Under the pieces are notes generated by a model, which saw nothing but the letters and a program-made list of their open reading frames with translations, searched no databases and was not told the DNA's origin. 64,000 nt of DNA from Centropus unirufus (taxonomy: Eukaryota; Chordata; Aves; Cuculiformes; Centropidae): contig VYZI01000828.1 of NCBI GenBank assembly GCA_013397695.1, positions 40,080 to 104,079 on the forward strand, written 5' to 3'. This document shows positions 23,778-35,640 of the stretch, piece by piece (position 1 is the stretch's first letter; each line of letters opens with the position of its first letter). The position numbers and the translations under genes were made by a program.

Positions 23778-24684
23778 CTGGAGAGAGAGGAGACGCAAAC
23801 GGGTTAAAAGAGAAGTAAATTGGACAAAACACCTTCATTTCCAAACAGGGCAAAGTCCAGTGGTTACTGCAGAAAGAGCTCAGGATGAGCCACAGAAGCT
23901 TTGCCAGGCGCTTGTTCTCCCTATCTCCAGCTCACATCTCGCTCTGGAGTCATTAAGCATCGCTCTCTACTCACACTTTTAATCTTAACCAAAACCAAAC
24001 ACAAACAAAACAAAACAAGAACACCCAGAGAAACCTCCTTGAGCACCATCAAGGCTCCCAAAGGAGCAAAACAACCCCGCGTTGGAGCACAGCAGAAGAT
24101 ACAAACCCCCGCGACGGGAAGAGTTTGGCTCTTGCCCAAGAGGCAGGCGGAATGGATGGATTTGCCTCACGTAAATAAAGGCAACTGCAAACTAGTGGAG
24201 GAGGGAATCGCCCCGGCAGCGCAGCCACGGCTCTCGGGGGGCACGAGCCCGAGGGCAAGTCTGGGGAACCGGGCACTGGGGGTAAAAAGGACCAGCAGAG
24301 CCTGCGTGGAGACTGGCTTCCAGACCTCTGGATAGCGAAGGCACTGCCATTGTGAGAGACAAGTTGAGACTTTCTCAGCTCCTGGAGAAGGAGCCAGGCT
24401 TTTCCAGGCAGCAGAGGAAGTGCTGGGCTCAGGGGAACCAGGCTTAACTCCTTGCCTGCCAGAGGTGCGGGAAGTTTTGCTCTCGGTGGGCTCTGACACC
24501 TTAGCCCGCACTCCGGTACCTGCGGACACGCATCCATCGGACGCGGAGCTGAGTCAGGCTTTGATCCCATGACATCACTGGGCTCCACATGACCCTTCCC
24601 AGGATGCAGCCTGCGAGACAAAGCACTTTCCAGAAACCAGTCTGAGCCGGCGGCAGGCGACCAGCAACCCGCAGCGGGGCTCAC

Positions 24685-24787
24685 CCTGCCGCTGGCCCGC
24701 CGGCACCCAGAGCATCCATCCTCCTCCTCCTCGGGCATCCCTCTGCATGCTCAGGGACACCAGGCACCAAGGGGGAGGCACAGGGTG
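24685..24787 (-). other. GATAD2A: Candidate alternative exon upstream of exon 2
   Basis: The minus strand has a strong pyrimidine tract and acceptor (tctcttccttccccag) at 24788-24790 and a donor AGG|gtgagc at 24684, bounding 103 bp about 0.9 kb upstream of exon 2. The exon holds an ATG followed by P-E-E-E-E-D-G-C-S-G-C-R-R-A-S-G-R. Joined to the exon 2 acceptor, this stays in frame with MTEEAC. Either it is a 5' UTR cassette or chance. There is no homology support. Confidence 0.25.
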
Positions 24788-24826
24788 CTGGGGAAGGAAG
24801 AGAAATACAGCCCCCCTCCCCAATTC

Positions 24827-24862
24827 TTTAATTAATTAATTATTTTAATTATTTATTTTAAG
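24827..24862. repeat. (TTAA)n AT-rich repeat
   Basis: TTAATTAATTAATTATTTTA and further ATT units, immediately 5' (gene sense) of the candidate alternative exon. Confidence 0.9.
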
Positions 24863-25723
24863 CAGCCCTCCCATCCCAGGTTTTTTTCCTCCTCCTTTTA
24901 AAATGGATTTCAGGAGTAAGGCCGAGACACAATAGTTGGACAAAGTCTTTGCCATGTTGTTAGCAGCAAGAGATTAACATAATTACGCAACGCAATTAAC
25001 CCTGCTCCCCCCTCCCCAGAGCCACACAGGCACTAAGGGAAATGGCCCTTTCCATGGCATCCACAAGTGCAACCACAAGTTTCTCTGCATCATCTTGGGT
25101 AAAATATAGGGATTTTTGGGGATGGGAAAGGACGAAGCGGGAGGGGAAGGGAATGATGCCACATCTCTACAATCACAGCCCCTACCTGAGGGGCCTCCCC
25201 TGGGCTGAGCTGCAGTCTCAGTGGCCACACTGCGCTCCCACTGAGGACGGGAGGTGGGTTTGACCGACGGGCACAGCTCGGTGGACCCAGTACACAACAG
25301 GGAGCCTTTTCCAAGCTTTTCACCACCACAGCACCCGGGTGTAAGGACTGGCTGGCAGCACAGCAAGGGCTTCTGCTCAAATCATGGATCAGACACAGCC
25401 TGCCTGGCAGTCACAAAGTTTGTTCCCATTAACTCCATGCAGTCACACTGAACCCAGGGCTGGCATTAAGGACCCCCCCAGCTCTCAAAGACGAGGTGTG
25501 ATTTGTTGGAGAGTTCCTTGAAGCAAGGCTGCTCTGGCTGTAGGAAACCTCCTTCAAAGAGAGCCTCATCTGGGCTTATTCTCAGTATCTTCACATTCTC
25601 CAACCTCTGGCAGATGGGAAGGAGCAACTCCAGGCACTCAGGCTCCAAACTTCAGGAACATTCACTCAATGTTGTTTTTCCTCTCCTTTAGTTTTCCCAG
25701 TTTTGACTGAGATGAGAAAAGGC

Positions 25724-25890
25724 AGAATCATAGAATGGTTTGAGTTGGAAGGGACCTTAAAGCCCATCCAGTTCCACCCCCTGCCATGGCCAGGGACACC
25801 TCCCACTGCATCAGGGGGCTCCAAGCCCCATCCAACCTGGCCTTGGACATCTCCAGGGATGAAGCAGCCACCACTGCTCTGTGCAGCACC
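25724..25890 (-). mobile_element. CR1 LINE 3' fragment (intron 1)
   Basis: AGAATCATAGAATGGTTTGA, GTTGGAAGGGACCTTAAAGC and CAGCCACCACTGCTCTG; a clean pair of terminal octamers. Confidence 0.93.
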
Positions 25891-28800
25891 TTGGGTGGTA
25901 GAAAATGTACCCCCTGCGGCACACACGGAGCTGCCAGGCAGAATCCTGCGCACTCACGGCAGAATCTTGATACCTGAATTAACACAAGCAATGGAATCGA
26001 TCCATATCTTGGACAGGCACTAAGTCCTGTTCCAAAAATGCAGGCAGTCAGAATCCCAACGTAAAACCAGGTTGTGGGTTCCGAGTACGTGACTGAAACA
26101 CTCTTCTCCAGCTCACCCCACAGCGATGGGGAAGGCAGGCACTGAGCACCCCACAGTGTGTTCCCAGAGGCAAACACTTCTTCCCCAACTCCTCCCAAAG
26201 GCCAGATCCAACAGAGGACAACCCTGATGAACCCCCACCACATCCCCTTCCAACAATCCCCTCTCCTATCACAACCTCTCAGGGCCCTCACATCTCACGT
26301 CCTGGAGTTCCTTCATGGATGCCCAAGGAGCCAATGCCCCTCATGGTGCCACCATCCCCCCCCATATCGGATGCTGACAACAACCTGCACTTGGAACCGG
26401 CCTTGGCTTCCCCATTCCCTGCACACGGGGTCCCCCCGTCCACCTTGAAGGAGCAGTGCCACCACCACCACAATTTCCTGCAAATCACGGCTCAGCCCAA
26501 GCTTTAGGTGACAACTCCCAGTGCCCCGCTGCAGTGAGGCTGGAGAGCAATAATGGGGGACAACGGCCACTAGACAGGAGTGTTTGTAGAACAACTGGAA
26601 CATCGTGGAGCTGGATGTGACTGGAAGACCTTGGGATGAGATTGCACCGAGGCTTTTACAGCTGGATATGAAGATGGTGAGTGAGGCTCAAGGTTTATAG
26701 ATCTCATAATAGAGATCTGGGAGCACAGTTCCCCTACCACAAAAGTGATTAAGTCACATTTATTGTAGATGAGCCCTAAAAATCAAGTTCCTAACATAGT
26801 TTTAACCCTTTCAGGAAACAATCTGCTAACATGGACACAGCTGTGGAGAGACCTAAAGGAGAACTAATGCGGCCCTGAGAGAAGGGGGGAGGATAACAAG
26901 TGGGATTGCTTAAAAAAGGCTCTTCTGCCTCTCCAGGAGAAAGTTCTCACTGGTGACATCAGAGCCTTCTATGCAATCACCTGGGTTACCAGACCCTGCC
27001 CCTGCAGGTTGGAGGCCATCAAGGAGCAGGCGGACAGTTTAGGAGTGTTCCTCAATCACACAGCAAAAGCTCTTTGCCAACAGCCTGAACTCCAGCTCTG
27101 TAGGAAAAAGTTAAAACCAGATGGGTGCCCTGGAAGAGGAGGAAGAGGCCACCTGCACTGACAGCGACGCCGTCCTTGTTCACAGAGAGGATGCAAGTGG
27201 CTCCTTGCAGGACAGGAGGAGGTGGGAGAAGTCCAAAACCACCTGGAAAGAAGTGCCCACCCAATAGCAAACCTGGCCATACGCTTGATCCCAGCACCCA
27301 GGGCTGGCACCACCACCTGAGGCCTCACCCCACTTCCAACCAGCACCTTCTGCGACCAGCCCCTGTGTCTGCTGGAGTAACCGAGACTCCACCTTCACTG
27401 ACTCCATCAAGTGAGAATAAATCAGGAGGATGCTGCTAAAACACCCAGCCTGCTTTGCGGATCACACACAGCCTCGGAAGCTGCTCCCAAAATCCCCACT
27501 TCTGCTTCTCTACCGCTTAGACCAAAAGAATCGATCAACACAAGCCGCTTTGACTAACCTGACTGTACCTTGTATTTGAAGAAGGAAGAGAAAGTATGGA
27601 TAACAGGGTAAATTTCATGGAAGGTTCTGCCTTTTATTACAAGGAATGGCCCGGCCTGGGGCGGAGCGGCTGGGCTGAAGCACCAGCTTGGAGCTACAAG
27701 CCCTGTCCAGTAACAGATTAACCACCGTGATCAGGCAAAAGGCAGCTTCGCACCTCGCATAAAGCCCAGGGAATACCTCGGCCTGCAGGCCCTTACACCG
27801 GTCACTGGGAAGCCTTGTCCAAAGTCCCCCCGCACAGCTCTGCTGCCCTCCGAGCACAGGACAAACCCCAAACCTCCAACCCTGCCACTTGTTTATGCTC
27901 CTGATGCCACCTGTGTGCTCCCCACTGGAAATGGGTCCTAGGAGCACTCTTGCCATCTCCCAAACCCTTCTTCCTTCCAAAAGCAGAGCTGCAGGGGCAA
28001 GACATGAACCTGCAGCGGCTGAGCCAGCGGCTTTTCCAGCAGGGATGTGCAGGACATGGGCACACCCAGCCCACCCCTGGCACAGTCCTGGCAGTGCCAC
28101 AGCCATCACCTGTGCTCGCTGGCTTCTGCCACTGCGGGGAAGAGCTACAGAGGAGGAAAATCCTCAAAATTCCATTTTAAGACTTGGGAAGTGGATTTCT
28201 TTGTGCTGACTTTTCCTGATGTGCAGTCTGGCCCAGAATAAACCCAAGCACCCCGGGAGCCGTGCCTGGCTCTCTGGGCTGCCACCTGCCCGTAGCACAA
28301 ATGGGATGGCAGCTGGCACAGGTAGGATGTGCACACACAGGGAAGTCCAACACGGGGCGTGAAGACAAACCCACAACTGGCTTTTACCACTGGGTTCGGT
28401 GCGATTTGTTTCCACCTCTCCCCATACCAAGCACCCGCACCGCCTCCTTGCTCCCCTCCCATTCAGGGTTTAGAACTTCCTCCTCCAGACTCCAAGCCAT
28501 TCCTTCACGGAGGAAATTCCGCTTGCTTCTCCCTGCTCAGCACAAGGTGGTAGCTGGGAGTTACAAGGCCTCGAGTTAAAACTTCACGCTGGGCTTTGCT
28601 GCAGCTGTCATGGCCCCAGCAGCAGAGACAGGGGCTGCAGCCAGGCTTGACCCTCACTGCAGCCACACACTGACACCCCCTGCACTGCCACGCTCGCTCT
28701 CTTTGGTAGCCAAAAAGCAAAGATTAGGAGCCCTCTTGCCCAGCATCGCCTGGAAACCTTTACAGCAGAAGAGAGAAAAAAAAAAACCAAACCAGAATAG

Positions 28801-29140
28801 AGACAAGGTTACGGAAGAGGAAATAGGGAGGCAGAGACACACTCAGTGCCCCCCCCTCCAAGTATTTCCTAAGGGTAGGGGATCACAATCTCACTGGCAC
28901 CTGGCACGGACCTGATGGGCACCAGAAGCCCACGCAGCCACTGGGACCAGGACCAGCCCCTCCTCACCCTGCCCAGAAATTCCCTGCTTGCCATCTACAG
29001 TTTCAATCTAAAAAGTTTCAATCAGAAGCTACTATTTTGACTGAGTTTAATTTCTTGCTATGCTGTAAGCAAGTTTTTTTTCCCTATGTACTCATTGCTC
29101 ACGAAGCCAGCAGCAAGATGACCTGGAGAAAGTCATTAAA

Positions 29141-29187
29141 TTTATATATAAATACATATATGTGTGTATGTGTATGTGCAGGTGTGC
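29141..29187. repeat. (TA)n/(TG)n microsatellite
   Basis: TATATATAAATACATATATG grades into TGTGTATGTGTATGTGCAGG; intron 1. Confidence 0.85.
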
Positions 29188-29538
29188 TCAGGTGTTCCAG
29201 TGCTCACACACAGAGAAGTTCAGGGCCTTATCGCACAGGTATTTTAGAGCAATTAAACTTCAGAAAGCCAAAGTAAGCACTAGATTTAATTCCTAAAGAC
29301 TAAATTACTGCAGCCACAGGAGGCCCAGGGCACTGGTTATTTTGTGGGTTGACAAAATAAATCGCCCCACACCTGAGCTCACCCCAGACCCATCCCTTCC
29401 CCAGCAAGGCCCCAGGAATTGTGGCCCCTTTGCCACCTCAGCCGCTCTCCCCAGGCCAGGAGCCCCCCAAGGAAGGGCAGAGGGGAGGCGCGGGGGTCCC
29501 TGCCCCACAGCCCCGGCTGCGCAGCCCCCTGCCTCTCA

Positions 29539-29619
29539 AGGGTTAATCCCTGCCATTTTGGTGCCACTCGGAGGTGTCCATGGAGGGTGTTACATAACAA
29601 AATGGCAGCCCTTAACCCT
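29539..29619. repeat. Short inverted repeat, 24-bp arms
   Basis: The left arm 29539-29562 and the reverse complement of the right arm 29596-29619 agree at 20 of 24 positions, separated by 33 bp. Each arm contains TGCCATTTTG, that is CAAAATGGCA on the other strand, a YY1-like core. It lies in a GC-rich patch of intron 1. Confidence 0.7.
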
Positions 29620-30174
29620 TCCCGTGCCGGGCTCCCACTGCTCCCTCACAGCCGGCCACCACCGGCACCTCCCGCCCCTCCCTCCTGTCACAGCGTTTCA
29701 CCCCCTCTTTAATCACCCAGGGAGAAACAAAGGAGCTGAGGGCCCCAAAGAGGGAGCCCCCAGAAGCTCCCCCTGTGCCAGGGGTGCCAGGCACGTGGAG
29801 GCAGCAGAGGGAAGTTCTCTGCTGGTGGGAAACCACCGTTTCAGGGACACCAGGACAATGAATTCCCGAAGGAAAACAGCCCAAGCCTGGAGTATCAAAA
29901 CCCTGCGCTGTGCTGGGGAACCAGGGTCCCGTGTGGCCACCAGACCCCCAGGGCTGCTCCCAGCTCCGGAGGGGAACACCAGCACTGGCTCCTTCGGCAC
30001 CTCCAGCTGCTCCTCGGGCACCTCCAGCCTTGCAGAAGTTGCTTTTATGTCCACCCTGGTGAGCGGGCACCCAGACACACAGCAGGCCCGTGCTGCACCC
30101 ACTCGCAGTCATTACATCACAATCAGAAGTGATTCTGCCTGGGTTTGACTAAAAGTTTACTAAAAAATCACTGG

Positions 30175-30347
30175 AAAAAAAAAAAAAAGTCGCCGAAGTC
30201 AGCTCTGAGCATCATGAACATGCGTTAGGCCAGGAGCGGGGCTTTGGTTGTGTGCGGTCTCCCTGTAGCAGGAACCACGACCCTCCTGCTTTCCCCAAGG
30301 TTTGGGTCATCTCACAAAAAAAAAAAAAAAAAATAATAAAAAAATAT
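30175..30347. repeat. Two A-runs (30175-30188 and 30316-30347)
   Basis: A 14-base A run and an 18-base A run followed by AATAATAAAAAAATATAA. They are not tails of a recognisable retrotransposon; CR1 does not end in poly(A). Confidence 0.85.
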
Positions 30348-30447
30348 AATTGTTACAGCTGCTCCATTTCATCAAAAACTTCAGGGAAGGAGGAGCGTGA
30401 TGGGTTTGTAACACAGCCCTGCACTCAGTGATCTTGGACAGGTGAGC

Positions 30448-30867
30448 ACGGAATGGGTTGGAAGGGACCTCAAAGCCCAGGCAGTTCCACCCCCTGCCAT
30501 GGGCAGGGATACCTCCTGCTGGATCAGGGGGCTCCAAGCCCCATCCACCTTTGAACTCCTCCCGGGATGGGGCAGCCACAACTGCTCTGGGCAACCTGGG
30601 CCAGAAAACTTTTTCCACTCCACCAGGAAAACCTTTCTTCCTAAGATCTCATCTCAGTCTCTCCTCTTTTCAGCTCAGAACCATTCCCCCTCATTCTGTC
30701 CCTGCCCTCCCTGGTCCAGAGCCCCTCCCCAGCTTTTCTGGAGCCCCTGGAAGCTGCTCTAAGGTTTCCCCAAGCCTTCTCTTCCTCAGGCTGAAGAATC
30801 CCAACTCTCCCACCCTGGCCTCAGATGGGAGGTGCTCCAGCCCTTGGTTCACCTTCGTTGCCCTCCA
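30448..30867 (-). mobile_element. CR1 LINE 3' fragment, 420 bp (intron 1)
   Basis: 'GGGACC' group, extending 5' through CCCCAGCTTTTCTGGAGCCC, CTTCCTCAGGCTGAAGAATC and GGTGCTCCAGCCCTTGGTTC. It lies 3' of two A-runs at 30175 and 30316. Confidence 0.93.
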
Positions 30868-31688
30868 ATATGCTAATTCTTCTAAAGAGAACTTTAATAT
30901 TCCATTAATTCTAAGGTCCCATCCACTGCTTTGGGGTTAGAGGCAGTTTTAGAGGGCACAATTCACAGACACCACATGAGGGATTTGTTTGACCCGAATC
31001 CCCCAGGTTTCAGGGATTTATTTTGGTCTAGAAACCACTGGGCAGGAAGTTCCACTGCTGGCTGGGCTTTCTGTTACCAAAAATCAGGGAGACTCCTCAG
31101 TGCAAGGCAGTGGTCAAACACCAGGCTCCATGGTGTTCAAAACACAGTGTTCGGATAACAACAACCGGCAAAATAAAGCAGTGCACGCACACCCCTCTAG
31201 GGCCACCCAGGACTTGGGTTTCAGGTGTTTTAGGGTAAGAACTCACTGAACAAGGGGGCAGACCACAACCGTGGCCAAGACATCCAGGTCTGATGCCCTC
31301 TCCTCCATTCCCTGTGACTCCTCCACCTCTGATTGATGCCACTAAGGCTGTGTTTATGATTCCATTCAGCCTTTTGTTTGGTCCTGTCAAAGACAGCCCT
31401 GCCAGTCGGGAACTTGTGTAATAAACAGCCAAGAAAATCCACAGGGCTCGCAGCTGACAGTGTTGGTTTTGAAACCACCTCAGTAAAACAAAGTAGATGA
31501 AATGAGCAAATCCATGAGCAGAGACAGCAATGCCTACACCAGGAAAACTGAGACTGGAAGCTAAGACTGGGAATGCTTGCTATTGATCCTGGGAGCCTGG
31601 GCAATACAGGTTTTGCAGAAGAAAAAGCATTGGATAAATCCTTAAATTGGCCTTTTCAACCTGCTCCACTGAGGCAGGCGAGCAGCAT

Positions 31689-32140
31689 GGAATCACAGAA
31701 TCACCAGGTTGGAAAAGACTTTTGAGATAATCAAGTCCAACCATTCCTGTCTGCCACTAAACCATATCCTTCAGCTCCCCATTTGCCCATTCTTTAAACC
31801 CCTCCAGGGATGGGGACTCCACCTCCTCCCTGTGCAGCCTCTGCCAGAACCCTTTTGGTGAAGAATTTTCCCCTCATGTCCAACCAAACCCTGCCCTGGC
31901 ACAGCTTGAGGACCTTCCCCCTTGTCCTACCCCTATCAAAAAGAGCCCAGCACCCACCTCTCCACCCCCTCCTTCCAGGCAGTTGGAGGCAGGAATGAGC
32001 TCTCCCCTCAGCCTCCTCTTCTCCAGGCTGAACAACCCCAGCTCCCTCAGCTGCTCCTCACAACCCTTGTTCTCCAGCCCCTTCCCCAGCTCCATTCCCT
32101 TCTCTGGACGTGCTCCAGGACCTCAATGTCCTTCTTGTAG
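31689..32140 (-). mobile_element. CR1 LINE 3' fragment, 450 bp (intron 1)
   Basis: 'AAAAGACC' group with ATCACCAGGTTGGAAAAGAC, the CTGTGCAGCCTCTGCCAGAA block, CTTCTCCAGGCTGAACAACC and GGACGTGCTCCAGGACCTCA. Confidence 0.94.
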
Positions 32141-33327
32141 GAGGATGCATCAGACACAGGAGAGCTGATCGAGACAGCAGGACCTCAGGCACCACGAAGC
32201 CTCACCAGAGCAACAAGGTGTGTGCATAAACATCATGTCCCATCGCAATTTTTCTTCTGGGGGTTGCACAAATGATTGAAACACAGAAAAAGCCTCAAGG
32301 GAGAAATTTCTTGCATTTGGTTTTGCTCCCCCTCAAGACCAACAGCACGGGGCAGCTGTGGTGAGTGTCCCGTGAAAGGAAGTGAAACCTTGATGTCCCC
32401 GAGCGAGCCAGGGAGATTCACCCACTTCAGAACATGAACTAGCACTAAGAGCAAGGCCACTGCTCGTGGCACAGGAATCAAATCCTGATCAGAGCTCAGT
32501 CTCGGAGCTCCTCCACAGCTCTTCCTTGTCCTCCTGGACAACACAGAAGCCAAAGTCCCAGAAACCAGAATACAATTCCACCCCCCCATCCCAGCTCCCC
32601 ATTTTCAGCACAGAAAAGGGAAGAAAGGGGTGTCTGGGCATGATAAGAGACTTGTCCACCATCTCCCCCCAGCTCCTACCTCCCAGCGAAGTTCATGGGT
32701 TCCAGGTGGCTTCTGACCAGGCCGAGGAGCTGAAAGCAATACCAGTGAGGATCCTGAGGGAAGAGAGGAGCCAGTTAGCACACGTGGTGACATCCCCACT
32801 GCCACCACCCAGGACATGCTCGCCGAGGACGCAGCCCCCAAACACGGGCACGGCATGGAAGGTGGATTTTTTCTATTATTTAAACCCCTGAGGAACTGCA
32901 AAGCCAGGTTCTGTTCAAATGCTTTCAGATTTAAACCTAAAACGTTTTCTGGGTGCTTTTAAGCTACAGCTTTTCTCACTCCCTGCATCTTTAGTTTTTG
33001 CTTCTGATGTTAACGCTCTGGGAGGAAACCAACCACTGCTTGGCGTCTGGGGTTTGACTTGAGCACCTAGTGGAAACAACATTCCCATTCCCAACTGACA
33101 GCTTTCCCCCGTGTTTATCCTAACAGCCAGTGCCACAGGAGCTTGCTCCAGGCAAGCCAAAGCAGTTCCTGTGCCACCTCCCCATCTCCCTTAGTTGGAC
33201 AAATACGGGACGGGTCCAGACATGCACACAGGAGAACATCACTAGAAGACACCTTCAGAAAAAAAACTCATTTGCTCTTCCCCAAACTGACTGCGACACC
33301 ACCTAAAATTGCTAAAAACTTTTGCCC

Positions 33328-33464
33328 CCTTCCTGGAGGTGTCCAAGGCCAGGTTGGATGGGGCTTGGAGCTCCCTGATCCAGTGGGAGGTGTCCCTGCC
33401 CATGGCATGAGTGGAACTGGCTGGGCTTTAAGGTCCTTTCCAACCCAAACCATTCAATGACTCC
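33328..33464 (+). mobile_element. CR1 LINE 3' fragment, 137 bp (intron 1)
   Basis: CCTGGAGGTGTCCAAGGCCA to TTTCCAACCCAAACCATTCA. Antisense to GATAD2A. Confidence 0.92.
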
Positions 33465-35297
33465 ATAAAACATGACGGTGTTTAGAGACAATCACGAACA
33501 ATAAACATCGTTTCAGCAAGGTTTTCAGCTGCTTTCAGAGCTTTTTCTTTGTCCATCAAGGCCGCAGGCCCCCACACAGGCATTTTAAGGTGTGCCCAAG
33601 GAGGTGGTACACACACATAAAATCACTTAATATTTCAGTGTCAGGAGCACCCAGAGGTGTGAAGGAGTCGGCATCGCTGGAAGAGACGCCCGCTCCTGCG
33701 TAGGCTCAGGTCAGAGGTTCAGTCACAGCCTGGGGTTTGCACTTCAAGGACATTGGAGCAAGATTTAATACCAAGCGTGATGCGTTAACGCTGCTGGAGG
33801 ATTGAGAGGTACCACCATCACCCCAGCCCATCACACCGACACAGCCAGGTGTCTCTGTTCCTGATCCCACCTAACACCTCATCCCTGTTCCCTGTGGAAG
33901 CTTCCATCAAGTAGCTCGTGAAGCAAAGGAAGGGGAAACAACATCTTAGAGGTTTTGGACTGTATAATGCTGAAAGAATGCACTCTTGGTGTTTATCTGC
34001 TCTTACCCAGAGAAGGTTCTGCTGGCCAACACTTGCTTCTGCTTGACAAAAATCCCTTTATGAACCTGCACACACAGCACACAACATCCAACCCTTCCTT
34101 CTCCCTCCTAGGAAAACACTGAGGGAAGGAACCCGCAGCCAGAGTTTCTGGTCAGAAACACCACCGAGTTTGCCACTCTCTGGCCCGGTCGCTACCTGCG
34201 CCAGCAGCACGAGCTGTGTCAAACCCCCTGACCACAGCTCGAATTTGCCCTACACAAAGCGAATAATCGAAGGCCACAATTCAGGGTGGGTCTTGTGCAG
34301 CCGCTGGTGTGGGCTCCGGGGCAGGCAGCAGCGGTGCTGGGCTAGAGGTGGAGCACAGTAATTGATGCAGAGCGGCTGCCAAGACGACTCCTTGGAAGCC
34401 CAGCCTCTTATTTCTGCTAAGCCACTGAGAACTGAGTCATTTCCCTCCTCAAGAAGTTGCTATTTTCTTTTGTCCAGCAGGCAGAACAACAGTTCAATGA
34501 CTTTTACACCCCCCTGAAAAGGGGAAAGGGGCTGCAATGGGTCATCCTTATGGCACCCACCTGAGAACTGAATCGTCCCCTGACCAAACTCCAGCGAGCT
34601 CAGGGGTCGTTTTGCCCCAAAAAGCTGAGAGACTGCACCTCAGATATCTCTTGTCTCCCTATTTTAAGCACCCCAAGAGGTGTCAACAGGTTAAATCACT
34701 ACAGAAGTTAGAGAAGTGGAGATATAAACATAACGAATGGATGTGCACCTGCATTCTGGTCCCTGAGCAGCTATCTAGAGGGCAGGTCTTGCTAATTATA
34801 GCTCATCCTATTAGTCTGATGCTTTGCTAATTAGAAGCCCATTGAAAACCATTGCAATAGCTACTTCAGGGCTTCCACAGCGTGCAAAAACCCAAGGCGC
34901 ACCGGTGCTTCCATGCTGCTCCTCGTGCACCTGCCTGACACGCACACTTCTTCATCACCAAAGACGACAAAAACCTCGTGCACCGCACGCCGGGCTGTGA
35001 CAGGCAACGGCACAACCGGGTCATCGGGAGCTGTGAAACCACAAAACCTAACACTGCAGGAGAGAAAAAACTGGAAAAAAAAGCTAAAGAAGGGAATTAT
35101 TCTGCCTGGTTGAGAGGATTACTGAGTGGAGAGGTAAAGGCTGCGGTGGGATGAGAGGATCCTGCAGATCCCAGCAGAAGCCAGTGCTGCACCCCCAGCA
35201 CCGAGGAGCCTGTGCTCTGCCAAGTTCCCCCAGCAAAGAGGAATATGGTTATGGGGAAGGGCTGAGCAGCAGCAACCTCCTGGCAGTGCTTCCCAGG

Positions 35298-35640
35298 CTC
35301 CGGGGATATTCAGTAGGGACGGATCCTCTCACTGTGATCCGGAGGAGTTCAGCAGGGACCGATCCTCTCCCTGCATGCGATGTGGAGGAGTTCAGCAGGG
35401 ACCGATCCTCTCCCTGCATGCAATGCAGAGGAGTTCAGCAGGGATGGATCCCTCTCGCTGCATGCAATCCGGAGGAGTTTGGAAGGGATTGATCCTCTCG
35501 CTGCGATCATCAAGAGGAGTTTGCCAGGGACTGATCCCTCTTGCTGCATGCAATCCAGAGGAGTTCAGCAGGGATTGATCCTCTCACTGCATGAGATCCG
35601 GAGGAGTTCAGCAGGGACTGATCACCTCGCTGTGATCCGA
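35298..35640. repeat. 43-bp minisatellite, about eight copies (intron 1)
   Basis: GGAGGAGTT (or AGAGGAGTT) begins at 35341, 35384, 35427, 35471, 35513, 35557 and 35600, a period of 42-44 bp, with one degenerate unit before. The unit continues CAGCAGGGA-(C/T)GATC-CTCTC-CTGCATGCAATCC. Because 43 is not a multiple of three and the unit lacks stops, open frames run through it in several phases; they are not genes. Confidence 0.92.

Noticed and set aside
29342..30148. 268-residue plus-strand frame
   Set aside because: Pro/Gly/Ser-rich composition from a GC-rich patch, no recognisable domain, opposite strand also open, contains the inverted repeat.
30175..30347. Processed pseudogene tails
   Set aside because: A-runs are present but the flanking sequence shows no spliced coding remnant or target-site duplication.
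35298..35640. CRISPR-like array
   Set aside because: Units are contiguous with no unique spacers, and the context is a vertebrate intron.
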